Of a stretch of DNA of 46,594 bases, positions 8,726 through 19,869 are shown in pieces. The notes under the pieces are model-generated. The model did no database searches and was not told where the DNA came from. It was given only the letters and a program-made list of their open reading frames with translations. Position 1 is the stretch's first letter, and the number at the start of each line of letters is the position of its first letter. Location of the stretch: positions 1 to 46,594 of the forward strand of contig LRTP01000312.1 in NCBI GenBank assembly GCA_001550305.1. The letters are read 5' to 3'. This DNA is from Streptomyces diastatochromogenes. Lineage in GTDB: Bacteria; Actinomycetota; Actinomycetes; Streptomycetales; Streptomycetaceae. A program made the translations under genes and the position numbers.

Positions 8726-9079
8726 ATGACCGACAGCAGCGCGCTTGACCCCGAGGACCGCAAGATCGTCACCCTGGCCCGTTCCGCGCGGGCGCGCAAC
8801 GGGGTGCCGGAGGGGGCGGCCGTACGTGATGAGACCGGCCGTACGTATGTCGCGGGGACGGTGGATCTTCCCTCCCTGCGGTTGAGCGCGTTGCGTACCG
8901 CGGTGGCGATGGCGGTGGCGTCCGGGGCGAAGTCTCTTGAGGCGGCGGCGGTGGTGTCCGAGGCGGGGGAGGTCTCTTCGGAGGACCGGGCGGCGGTACG
9001 GGACCTCGGTGGGCCGGCGACGCCGGTGCTGCTGGCGGGCACCGACGGCACCGTCCACCTGACGACGCCCGCAGGCTGA
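8726..9079 (+). CDS. Cytidine-deaminase-like protein lacking zinc site
   Basis: A 117-residue protein found next to era in Streptomyces and usually annotated cytidine deaminase. The core LSALRTAVAMAVASGAKSLEAAAVVSE and TPVLLAGTDGTVH follows the deaminase fold. The zinc and catalytic motifs of true enzymes (C/H-A-E and P-C-x-x-C) are absent: there is no cysteine and the A-E position reads LRTAVAMA. It is therefore probably not an active cytidine deaminase and may have a structural or regulatory role. The start at 8726 (MTDSSALDPEDRKIV) follows a leaderless-type promoter. The gene is intact although an IS sits just upstream. Confidence 0.8.
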   Translation: MTDSSALDPEDRKIVTLARSARARNGVPEGAAVRDETGRTYVAGTVDLPSLRLSALRTAVAMAVASGAKSLEAAAVVSEAGEVSSEDRAAVRDLGGPATPVLLAGTDGTVHLTTPAG

Positions 9080-9124
9080 GCCCGCTCCTTCGCCCCCGCC
9101 GCCCCTACCCGACCCGTCCTCACT

Positions 9125-9141
9125 CGGGGGCTCCGCCCCCG
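9125..9141. terminator. GC-rich hairpin after the deaminase-like gene
   Basis: CGGGGGC-TCC-GCCCCCG is a perfect 7-base stem with a 3-base loop, 46 bases after the stop at 9079. It has no T-run, as is common for Streptomyces terminators. It also forms part of a sequence that commonly recurs between Streptomyces genes. Confidence 0.5.
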
Positions 9142-9213
9142 AACCCCCGATCGGCCTGAACGGCCTCGTCCTCAAACGCCGGACGGGCTGATAGATGCGC
9201 GTCGGCGCTCTTG

Positions 9214-9259
9214 AGGGGCGCGGGGAACTGCGCGACCAGCCCCCACCCACCCGCAGCCG
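9214..9259 (+). repeat. Streptomyces intergenic repeat, copy 1
   Basis: Starts AGGGGCGCGGGG and ends CCCGCAGCCG. The same ends, with a similar GCGCG...GCCCCCACC interior, occur on the opposite strand at 19468-19537. Elements of this kind are scattered between Streptomyces genes, mostly at 3' ends; their role is unknown. Confidence 0.6.
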
Positions 9260-9280
9260 ACGGACAGGGCCGGGTGGGGG
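9240..9280. terminator. Long hairpin downstream of era
   Basis: CCCCCACCC (9240-9248) pairs perfectly with GGGTGGGGG (9272-9280) across a 23-base loop. It lies 20 bases beyond the era stop codon and between convergent genes, so it is a likely terminator for era, possibly for both directions. Confidence 0.45.
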
Positions 9281-9299
9281 CGGCGGGGGCGAGGAAGGG

Positions 9300-13117
<3,818 letters not shown>

Positions 13118-13203
13118 GGGTGCGGACCCCCGCGGACGTGGGTGGACAGGCCCTGGGTGGACGGGCGGGTGCGCGCCCGGCCACCGGGGTGCGGAGGGGT
13201 GGA

Positions 13204-14553
13204 TCAGGTGAGCGTCAGGGTGAGCACGCCGGAGTAGGAACCCGGCGGGGTGAACGCCGGTACGTCCAGTGACAGCCCGGCGTCGACGGTGAACTCACCA
13301 CCGGTGAGCGTCCCGTTGGGGGTGGACGCCAGGGTCGCTCCCGCACCGCCCACCGCGCCGGACGAACCGGCCTGGCAGGTACTCGGGCTGCCCGCCTTGG
13401 TCGCGCAGGCGGGGGTCCAGCTCAGCTTCCCGGCGTCGATCTTGGCGCCGGGACCGGTGAAGTCGGTGACCTTGCCGGTCAGGGACCAGCCCGCGGGGCC
13501 GCCGCGGAAGTCCTTGACGGTCACCGTCCGCAGGGCACCGGTCGAGGCCCCGCCCTTGCCGAAGTCCACCGCCGACAGCTGGACGGCGTCCCCGGCCTGG
13601 GACATCGACAGGGTTCCCGCCTTCACCGTGGTGGTGAGTTTCTGGGAGCCCGCGGGGATCGGGGTGTCGTCGACGACCACGTACGCCGCCGGCCCCGCGC
13701 CCTTGGTGTCGCTCCAGCTCGCGCCCTCGTACGCCACCACGCCGGTCGTCGTCTTGTCGTTGACGGCCAGCGTGCCGTTGATCGAGCCCTGTGCGTCGGC
13801 GGTCGTGGTGGCGGTGTCGGCGGTCTGGGTGGCCCCCGACCGTCCGGCGAGGGTCACGCTCGCGCCCGGGGTGAAGTTGCTGCCGGTGACGGTCACGCTG
13901 TCACCGGGCTTCCCGGAGGCCGAACCGAGCGAGATGGCACGGTTGTTGGTCTGGGTTCCGTCCGTCGCGGTGATCGTCCCGGAGACCGGGGCGGGCGGGT
14001 TGGTGACCGTGCAGGGAGTGTCCAGCTCCAGGATGTAGCTGGTGTGGATGTTGTAGTCGCCGGGCGCGAGGGTGATGGCGCCCGGGCTGGTGACGGTGAA
14101 GGTGCCCGTCATGCTGAACCCCGGGAAGGGCGCGTTGCCCGCCACCGGGTCGTTCTTCCTGGGGCCCGCGACCGTGACGTCTCCCGTCTGCGCGCCGCCG
14201 AGGGCGACCTTGCCGGTGGGCGTCATGATGTCGGCGGGCAGGGCGAGGGCGGTCGGGTTGTTCGCGGCGGGCGTGACCACCTTGTACGTCACGGTGACGG
14301 TGTCACCGACCTTGGGACTGGGGTTGTCCACCGTGATGATCGCGGTGGTGGTGCCGTCGATCGGCGGGATGCCCGCGATCGCCGGCGGGATGCAGTGCGT
14401 GGCGAAGTCCACGTTGTGGGAGTCCGCGGCCGCGGCGCCCGCCGGCGCCGCCAGCGCGCCTCCCGCGGTGACCGCCAGCGCGGTCACCCCGAGCAGTGCC
14501 GCCCAGCGGCGTCTTCGGGCGTGCGAACCCCTGGTTCCCCTGTGCGTTGCCAT
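13204..14553 (-). CDS. Secreted WxL-domain-like surface protein
   Basis: A 449-residue exported protein. A basic N-region and hydrophobic core (RRRRWAALLGVTALAVTAGGALA) end in an AxA-type cleavage region near AGAAAA. The middle has an IPT/TIG-like module (SASGKPGDSVTVTGSNFTPGASVTLAG). The last 95 residues look like a WxL domain: a W-x-L motif (AGWSLTGKVTDF, W356) and a C-terminal YSGVLTLTLT in place of the usual YxGxxxWxL motif. WxL domains bind peptidoglycan non-covalently in low-GC Gram-positives. AGGAGG lies six bases before the ATG at 14553. The next gene in the transcript is the DUF916-like partner, 86 bases downstream. Confidence 0.72.
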   Translation of the reverse strand: MATHRGTRGSHARRRRWAALLGVTALAVTAGGALAAPAGAAAADSHNVDFATHCIPPAIAGIPPIDGTTTAIITVDNPSPKVGDTVTVTYKVVTPAANNPTALALPADIMTPTGKVALGGAQTGDVTVAGPRKNDPVAGNAPFPGFSMTGTFTVTSPGAITLAPGDYNIHTSYILELDTPCTVTNPPAPVSGTITATDGTQTNNRAISLGSASGKPGDSVTVTGSNFTPGASVTLAGRSGATQTADTATTTADAQGSINGTLAVNDKTTTGVVAYEGASWSDTKGAGPAAYVVVDDTPIPAGSQKLTTTVKAGTLSMSQAGDAVQLSAVDFGKGGASTGALRTVTVKDFRGGPAGWSLTGKVTDFTGPGAKIDAGKLSWTPACATKAGSPSTCQAGSSGAVGGAGATLASTPNGTLTGGEFTVDAGLSLDVPAFTPPGSYSGVLTLTLT

Positions 14554-14792
14554 GTGCCCCCTCCTGAGGGATGCGGGCGCAGCGGCTCGTCTGCGCCGAC
14601 AGGGGGCCATTGATGTGCGGGTTGTGTGAAAAGTCAATGGAGGGCCAAGGCGGTGACTGATGGGCCATCAGATCGTGTCAACATCGTCAACTGGGCACCC
14701 CCGTAGGCCAGTTGGCTGTCATCAGGCAGTACGAGGACCGGTGCCGCCGCGCGTCGGCGACACCGGTCTTCACGTAGGTGCTGTGGCGGGGC

Positions 14793-15269
14793 TCAGCTGA
14801 ACACGAACGGGCCCGGTGCCTGCGCCGCGCTCGCGGTGCAGGTGATGGTGATGCCGAAGACGACCATCTTCAGCGAGCCCCCGTACGCGTCGAGGCTGTC
14901 GCCGGAGGCGACGGTGCCGCTGAGGGGGCCCACCGTGACCCCGCCGCCCAGCGGAATGGCGGGGTTCTTCGTGCCGGTGAACGCGACGGTGCCGCCGCCG
15001 GTCTTCGCCATGGTCAGGGTGGAGGCGATGGAGTCCTGCGCCAGCGGGAGCGGCGCGGTGATCGAGGTGGAGCTGAGGGTGATGGTCGCGGCCGTGCCGG
15101 TCTGGGTGGCGGTGAGGGTGGCCGCACCACCGCCGCCGATCGTGCAGGTCGCGTTGATGGTCGCGGTGAGCGGGGTGACGGCCGCGGCGGTCGGCGCGAG
15201 GGCCAGGCCGGTCGCGGCGAGGGTGCCGGCGGCTAACGCCGCGGCGATTCCGAGTTGCTTGCGTCTCAT
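14793..15269 (-). CDS. Small secreted protein of the WxL-like locus
   Basis: A 158-residue exported protein of unknown function. The signal peptide MRRKQLGIAAALAAGTLAATGLALAP ends near PTAAA. The mature part is rich in T, A, G and S and predicted mostly beta strand. It has two cysteines (ATCTIGG and ITCTASA) that could pair after export. GGGAA precedes the ATG. It is first in the minus-strand order small protein - WxL-like - DUF916-like, with a 239-base gap to the second gene. The gap could hold a separate promoter, so a shared transcript is not certain. Membership in the surface system rests on position and composition. Confidence 0.65.
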   Translation of the reverse strand: MRRKQLGIAAALAAGTLAATGLALAPTAAAVTPLTATINATCTIGGGGAATLTATQTGTAATITLSSTSITAPLPLAQDSIASTLTMAKTGGGTVAFTGTKNPAIPLGGGVTVGPLSGTVASGDSLDAYGGSLKMVVFGITITCTASAAQAPGPFVFS

Positions 15270-15577
15270 CGGGTTCCCTTCCCTTGTACGGGAATTGCCA
15301 TGTGGGGATGGAGGGACGGAACCGTCTGCTCAGAGGCCGGGGCCGGGCCGGGCACACGGACGCGTCACCGGTGAACGCCGGTGCGGGTGCGGAGAGATGT
15401 GTACACGGACCGTCCGCGAGCGGGGTGCGGGACGCCAGCGGAGGCGTTTCTGACGGTCCGTCGGAACTAGCGGTTCCATTGATGCGCGAGCGGCTTGGGA
15501 TTGCAAGGCATGCCAGGCGGTTTCTTCAGGGGTTGTCGAAAGTGGCCGAAGTTCGTCCCTGACCCCTGATCGGCCCG
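15270..15577. other. 308-base intergenic region without gene
   Basis: This holds the upstream region of the minus-strand 158-residue secreted protein and the 3' flank of the minus-strand GNAT gene. A possible open frame on the plus strand (15284-15562) has no family resemblance or convincing ribosome binding site. No clear repeat, hairpin or RNA gene was seen. Confidence 0.5.
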
Positions 15578-16390
15578 CTACTCGGCGAGTTCCGCGATCA
15601 GCGCCGTCGCCACTGTCCGGAACCCCAGGCGGCCGTACATCCGCGCCACGTCCTCGTCCCCGGCCGACAGGAACAGCGTCTCGACGCCCCGCTCACGCGC
15701 GTCGGCGACGAGGGCGGCCGTGACGCCGTACGCCAGCCCGCGGCGCCGTTCGGCGGGCAGGGTGCCGACGCCCGCGATCTCGCTCACGCGGCCGACGGGC
15801 AGGTGCATCCCGGAGCAGACCACGGCGCCGTTCTCGACCGCCGCGGCCAGTACGGTGCGGCCCACGCGGATGCGGTCCGCGGCGGCGGGTACCTCGGCGG
15901 CGCGGGCGGTGATCTCGGTGGCCAGTTCGCCGGTTCCGGCCTCCCCCACCGCCGTGCCCGGCGCCGCGAACGCCACGTGCGGCACCGCCAACGCGCCCGC
16001 CAGGAAGGGGTCTTCGGGATCCAGGACGCGGACCAGGGGATGCGGGTCCGGCAGCGGCGCGTCCTCGTCGCGGATCATCAGGGGATGCGCGTGTACCCGT
16101 AGCCCCGTCGCCTCGACCACGTCCCGCAGGCCCGGCGTCACCTCCGCCACCCACTCGAAGGCCTCCGGCACACACAGCTCCCGCTGCCGCGCCCGCACCC
16201 GTTCGACGTCCTCGGCGGTGGCCGCCGGGCCCGTCCAGTCCAGGGTGGGTCGCGCGTAGTAGGGCCAGCCCGTGGCCTCCCGCACGAAGAGGGTCAGCGG
16301 GCCGAAGTCCTCGGCCCGCGCCGCGGCGCGCGGTACCGAGTCGTAGTAGTGCTCAAGACGGTCGAGGGGTGTGTCGTTCACCGTGGTCAT
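15578..16390 (-). CDS. GNAT-family N-acetyltransferase
   Basis: A 270-residue protein whose C-terminal third is a GNAT acetyl-CoA-binding domain: SEIAGVGTLPAERRRGLAYGVTAALVADARERGVETLFLSAG, with the R/Q-x-x-G-x-A-type pyrophosphate loop (RRRGLA), and AMYGRLGFR-like RMYGRLGFRTV. The N-terminal two thirds form a diverged extra domain (LDRLEHYYDSVPRAAARAEDFGPL). The substrate is unknown. The start is MTTVNDTPLDRL at 16390, because sequence further upstream lacks Streptomyces-like coding character and runs into a TnpB remnant. Confidence 0.82.
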   Translation of the reverse strand: MTTVNDTPLDRLEHYYDSVPRAAARAEDFGPLTLFVREATGWPYYARPTLDWTGPAATAEDVERVRARQRELCVPEAFEWVAEVTPGLRDVVEATGLRVHAHPLMIRDEDAPLPDPHPLVRVLDPEDPFLAGALAVPHVAFAAPGTAVGEAGTGELATEITARAAEVPAAADRIRVGRTVLAAAVENGAVVCSGMHLPVGRVSEIAGVGTLPAERRRGLAYGVTAALVADARERGVETLFLSAGDEDVARMYGRLGFRTVATALIAELAE

Positions 16391-16527
16391 GGCGCCATCC
16401 AAGACGAAGAGACCTGGCGAGGGCACCTGAATTCGGGCCAGTGGCTTCAGCGGGATTCTTATGGGGAACCCCGGGCGTTTACGCCTGCGAATGCGAGGCT
16501 CGCGGGTGGCCGGGTGGCGTCGCGGGT

Positions 16528-16770
16528 GTGAAGCTGGTGGTGCAGGTGAAGCTGCTGCCGACGCCCCTGCAGGCGGTGGCACTTGCCGGTCCTGCGGATT
16601 CGTTGATCACGCGGACCGGAACGGCTCCCGCAACATGCGCGCTCGTGCGTGGGAATTGCGGCGACGCGGGGCCCCGTCAACGGCCCCCGCCCCACTCCGG
16701 ACACCCAGGAGCGGGGCTGGACGCAAACGCGGCATCACCGCCAGTGATGCCCGTTGTGCAAGCCCGGCGC
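16528..16770 (+). pseudogene. TnpB (IS200/IS605 OrfB) remnant with internal deletion
   Basis: The first 19 codons from GTG 16528 read VKLVVQVKLLPTPLQAVAL, the usual N-terminus of Streptomyces TnpB. Directly after them, in another frame, comes the TnpB C-terminus: TCRSCGFVDHADRNGSRNMR, then ARAWELRRRGAP. That segment holds one CxxC of the zinc finger and the third RuvC Asp (HADRNGSRN). About 300 central residues, with the other catalytic residues, are missing, so the gene is dead. A short imperfect hairpin at 16762-16782 may be the right-end structure of the element. Confidence 0.8.
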
Positions 16771-16782
16771 TTTGGCGCGGGC
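16762..16782 (+). mobile_element. Possible right-end hairpin of the IS605-type remnant
   Basis: GCCCG...CGGGC flanks an imperfect inner stem, followed by GGTTCA, downstream of the TnpB C-terminal fragment. IS200/IS605 elements end in such subterminal hairpins. The match is by eye and the partner left end was not identified. Confidence 0.35.
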
Positions 16783-16785
16783 GGT

Positions 16786-18048
16786 TCACTCCACGCCCCT
16801 GATCCGTCCCACCAGCAGTGCCCCCGCCAGGCCGATCACCGCCGCCACCAGGTACAGCACCCGGTAGCCGCCCAGATACGTCACGATCGGGGCCGCCAGG
16901 GCGGGGGCGGCGACCTGGGGGAGGGCGTTGGCGACGTTGATGACGCCGAGGTCCTTGCCGCGGTCCATGGCCTTGGGCAGGACGTCCGTCATCAGCGCGA
17001 AGTCGACGGACGTGAAGACGCCGAAGCCGATGCCGAGGACCGCCGCCGCGACGATCGCGCCCGGCCAGGTCTGCCACCCGGAGAGGACCGCCGTCGCCAC
17101 CGCCATGAGGACGCCCGACCAGATCACGAACGGCTTGCGGCGGCCCACCCGGTCCGACCACACCCCGCCGACCACGACCGTGGCGAGGAGGGTGACGCCG
17201 TTGACCGCCGTGAGGATCAGTACGCCGTTCTCGGGGTCGTCGTAGTGGAGCCGGTCGCGGAGGTAGTACAGGAGGTAGAGCAGGACCAGGGCGTTGCTCA
17301 GGTTGATCAGGAAGCGGGTCAGCCAGGCCCAGGCCAGGTCCGAGTGGCGGCGCGGACTCAGCCAGAAGGAGGCCGCGAACGTGCGCCAGGACCAGGCGGG
17401 CCGGGCCGAGGCCGGCAGCCGCAGGTCCTGGTAGCGCAGTACGTACGGCAGCACACCCACCAGCGTGAACACCGCGCACGCCGCGTAGCCGCCGCCCACA
17501 CCCCCCGCCGCCGTCGCGAGGCCCGTTCCGCCCACCACGCCCAGGATCTGTGCCGCGCCCAGCCAGCCACCCACCGAACCCCGCTGGAGCCGGGGCACCC
17601 GGTCGGGGACCGCCGCGGTGATCGCGGCGAAGGCGGCGTTCAGGGTGAGCTGGACCAGGCACCAGCCGGCCGCCATCGTCCAGACCCCGCCCGCTCCCGC
17701 CAGGAGCAGCAGGGAGAGGGCGCCGCCCGCCGAACCCGCCACGATCCACGGCGTACGGCGGCCCCACCGCGCCGTCGTCCGGTCGGACAGCGCGCCGAAG
17801 AGCGGGTTGGCGACCAGCGACACCACCGCGCCCGCGCCCGTGACCCACGCCAGCATCGTCTCCTTCGACATGCCGGTGCCGGGCGCGAAGTCCTCCGCCT
17901 GGGAGGCCAGCAGGATCTGCAGCGGGCCGTACCAGCCCACCCAGATCGCCCCGTTGGCCAGCGAGAGCGCCGAGGTCCAGCCCCGGCCGACCCGCTCGAC
18001 GGGCTCGGCGAGCGCCCCCACGTCCGCGACGGGGTCCGCCGCCGTCAT
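16786..18048 (-). CDS. MFS sugar transporter (GPH/SLC45-like)
   Basis: A 420-residue, 12-helix permease. The loop GALSDRTTARWGRRTPWIVAG after helix 2 carries the RxGRRxP motif of glycoside-pentoside-hexuronide and sucrose-type symporters. Its counterpart in the second half is GGVWSDRVGRRKPFVIWSG. Its start codon overlaps the stop of the beta-glucosidase gene (ATGA), so the two are translationally coupled. It probably imports the disaccharide or glucoside that the cytoplasmic glucosidase cleaves. Confidence 0.87.
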   Translation of the reverse strand: MTAADPVADVGALAEPVERVGRGWTSALSLANGAIWVGWYGPLQILLASQAEDFAPGTGMSKETMLAWVTGAGAVVSLVANPLFGALSDRTTARWGRRTPWIVAGSAGGALSLLLLAGAGGVWTMAAGWCLVQLTLNAAFAAITAAVPDRVPRLQRGSVGGWLGAAQILGVVGGTGLATAAGGVGGGYAACAVFTLVGVLPYVLRYQDLRLPASARPAWSWRTFAASFWLSPRRHSDLAWAWLTRFLINLSNALVLLYLLYYLRDRLHYDDPENGVLILTAVNGVTLLATVVVGGVWSDRVGRRKPFVIWSGVLMAVATAVLSGWQTWPGAIVAAAVLGIGFGVFTSVDFALMTDVLPKAMDRGKDLGVINVANALPQVAAPALAAPIVTYLGGYRVLYLVAAVIGLAGALLVGRIRGVE

Positions 18049-19361
18049 CCCCGCGCCCGCAGCGCGTCGCGCAGCCAGGTGTACGACGCCTTCGGGGTCC
18101 GCTTCAGCGTGCCGTAGTCGACGTGGACCAGGCCGAAGCGCCGCGCGTACCCCTCGGCCCACTCGAAGTTGTCCAGCAACGACCACACGAAATACCCGCG
18201 AACGTCCACACCCTGTTCCAACGCCCGGTGCAGCGCCCGGACATGGCCGTCGAGGAACGTGATCCGCTCCTGGTCGTCGATGCCCTCGTAACTGCAACCG
18301 TTCTCGGTGATGACGACCGGCGGGAGGCGGTCCCCGTAGCGCTCGCGGAAGCCCACGAGCAGCTCGGTCAGCGCCTCGGGGACCACCGGCCAGCCGAAGT
18401 CGGTGACCGGGTAGCCCTCCAGTTCCCGTACGGAGAAGGGGAGTTCGGCGGGCAGGGTCAGTCCGCTGAACTCGATCTCCGCGCCCTCGGGGGCGCCCAC
18501 CTTGGTCGGCTGGTAGTAGTTGATCCCGTACCAGTCGATCGGCTCCGCGATGACCTTCAGATCCGCCTCGACATCGCCCGGCATCAACTCCCCGATGCCG
18601 TCCGGGTATCGGCCCAGCAGCAGCGGGTCCGCGAACAGGCGGTTGAGGAGGAGGTCGTAGAAGTCGGCGGCCTCCACGTCCTCGGGCTGCTCGGAGGCCG
18701 CCCAGGTCGGGCCGTGCGAGTTGGCGATGCCGATGTCCGTGACGCCGGCCGCGCGCAGCGACCGGACGGCGAGGCCGTGAGCCAGGAGTTGGTGGTGGGC
18801 GACCGGCAGCGAGTCGAACAGGAGCTGTTTGCCCGGGGCGTGGGCGCCGAGCGCGTGGCCGAGCAGGGTGTGTTCGGCGGGCTCGTTGAGGGTGATCCAC
18901 TTCTTGACGCGGTCGCCGAGACGGGCGGCGACGACACCGGCGTACTCGGCGAAGCGCTCGGCCGTGTCGCGGTTCAGCCAGCCCCCTGTCTCCTCCAGCT
19001 TCAGCGGGAGGTCCCAGTGGAAGAGGGTGGGTACGGGGCGGATGCCCGCCGCGACCAGGGCGTCCACCAGCCGGTCGTAGAAGTCGAGGCCGCCGGGGGA
19101 GTTCACGCGGGGCCAGGAGATCGAGAAGCGGTACGCGTCCACGCCGAGGTCGGCGAGGAGGGCCACGTCCTCGGGGTAGCGGTGGTAGTGGTCGCAGGCC
19201 ACGTCCGCCGTCGAGCCGTCCTTGATGTGGCCGGGCTCGGCCGTGAACGCGTCCCATACCGACGGGTCGCGTTCGGCCGCGGCTCCCTCGATCTGGTGGG
19301 CCGAGGTGGACACGCCCCAGAGGAAGCCGGGCGGGAACTGCGGTAGGGGGTTCGTCGCCAT
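18045..19361 (-). CDS. GH1 beta-glucosidase
   Basis: A 438-residue cytoplasmic glycoside hydrolase family 1 enzyme that cleaves beta-glucosides such as cellobiose. The N-terminal family block is FLWGVSTSAHQIEGA. The acid/base Glu is in ITLNEPAEH and the nucleophile Glu in VITENGCSYEG. The aglycone/substrate block YFVWSLLDNFEWAEGYARRFGL is complete. There is no signal peptide, so the substrate must be imported, presumably by the coupled MFS protein. The start MATNPLPQF at 19361 is favoured: the ATG at 19373 directly abuts AAGGA, while 19361 has it about 11 bases upstream. A palindromic operator lies just before the gene. Confidence 0.94.
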   Translation of the reverse strand: MATNPLPQFPPGFLWGVSTSAHQIEGAAAERDPSVWDAFTAEPGHIKDGSTADVACDHYHRYPEDVALLADLGVDAYRFSISWPRVNSPGGLDFYDRLVDALVAAGIRPVPTLFHWDLPLKLEETGGWLNRDTAERFAEYAGVVAARLGDRVKKWITLNEPAEHTLLGHALGAHAPGKQLLFDSLPVAHHQLLAHGLAVRSLRAAGVTDIGIANSHGPTWAASEQPEDVEAADFYDLLLNRLFADPLLLGRYPDGIGELMPGDVEADLKVIAEPIDWYGINYYQPTKVGAPEGAEIEFSGLTLPAELPFSVRELEGYPVTDFGWPVVPEALTELLVGFRERYGDRLPPVVITENGCSYEGIDDQERITFLDGHVRALHRALEQGVDVRGYFVWSLLDNFEWAEGYARRFGLVHVDYGTLKRTPKASYTWLRDALRARG

Positions 19362-19373
19362 GCGCGCGATCAT

Positions 19374-19390
19374 CCTTACCGACAGTAAGG
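19374..19390. promoter_or_regulatory. Inverted repeat operator before the beta-glucosidase gene
   Basis: CCTTAC-N5-GTAAGG: perfect 6-base arms with a 5-base spacer, ending 13 bases upstream of the chosen GH1 start. It overlaps the ribosome binding region. A TetR- or MarR-sized dimer could bind and repress the glucosidase/transporter operon. No regulator gene is adjacent. Confidence 0.5.
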
Positions 19391-19467
19391 GAAGTCAACG
19401 GGTTGGTGTGAACTGGGAGTTACGGCTTTTGGGGCGCCCATACGGAGGGGCGGTGCGGTGGGTTTCG

Positions 19468-19537
19468 CGGCTGCGGGCCGGTGGGGGCCGGGCGCGCCCA
19501 CGCGGCGGAGCCGCATATGTCACAGCCCCGCGCCCCT
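19468..19537 (-). repeat. Streptomyces intergenic repeat, copy 2
   Basis: Read on the minus strand it starts AGGGGCGCGGGG and ends CCCGCAGCCG, like copy 1 at 9214-9259. An extra internal hairpin ATGCGGCTCCGCCGCGT sits in the middle. Outer TTTTGGGGCGC (19427-19437) and GCGCCCCTAAAA (19530-19541) form a further imperfect inverted repeat. It fills the gap between the GH1 promoter region and the emfourin gene. Confidence 0.6.
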
Positions 19538-19570
19538 AAAAGATCAGGACCGCGCCCCTTGCTTCGAAAG

Positions 19571-19837
19571 CTACGCGCCCTCCTTCAGGACCCTCGAAAT
19601 CAGACTTCGCTGCTCCTCCGTCAGTCTCGGATCGGCGGCGTAGACCGTCTTCCCGTTCACCGTGATCTCGTAGCTGAAGCCGTCGGGGACCCCGGCGGGG
19701 CGCGTGCCCTGGCCGGAGGCGATCGCCTGCTCGGCCAGGGCATGCCACTCGGGGGCGTCGGAGCGCCCCGAGGTGTCCACCTCGGCATGGCGCTCGATGC
19801 CCGCGAATCCGCCCGTGCGCCTTACCTGAATACGCAT
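19571..19837 (-). CDS. Emfourin-type protealysin inhibitor
   Basis: An 88-residue cytoplasmic protein (MRIQVRRTGGFAGIERHAEV...). The N-terminal pattern IxxxRxGGFAGIxR and the later LTEEQRSLISRVL match emfourin, the slow tight-binding inhibitor of protealysin-like M4 peptidases. It starts 32 bases after the stop of the M4 protease gene on the same strand, the usual protease-inhibitor pairing. It would keep the protease silent inside the producing cell. Confidence 0.85.
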   Translation of the reverse strand: MRIQVRRTGGFAGIERHAEVDTSGRSDAPEWHALAEQAIASGQGTRPAGVPDGFSYEITVNGKTVYAADPRLTEEQRSLISRVLKEGA

Positions 19838-19869
19838 GGGTCCTGTCTAGTACGAGTCGGGCGCCGAAG

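Noticed and set aside
15284..15562. A 92-codon plus-strand frame in the gap upstream of the secreted protein
   Set aside because: No ribosome binding site, poor codon pattern and no recognisable domain.
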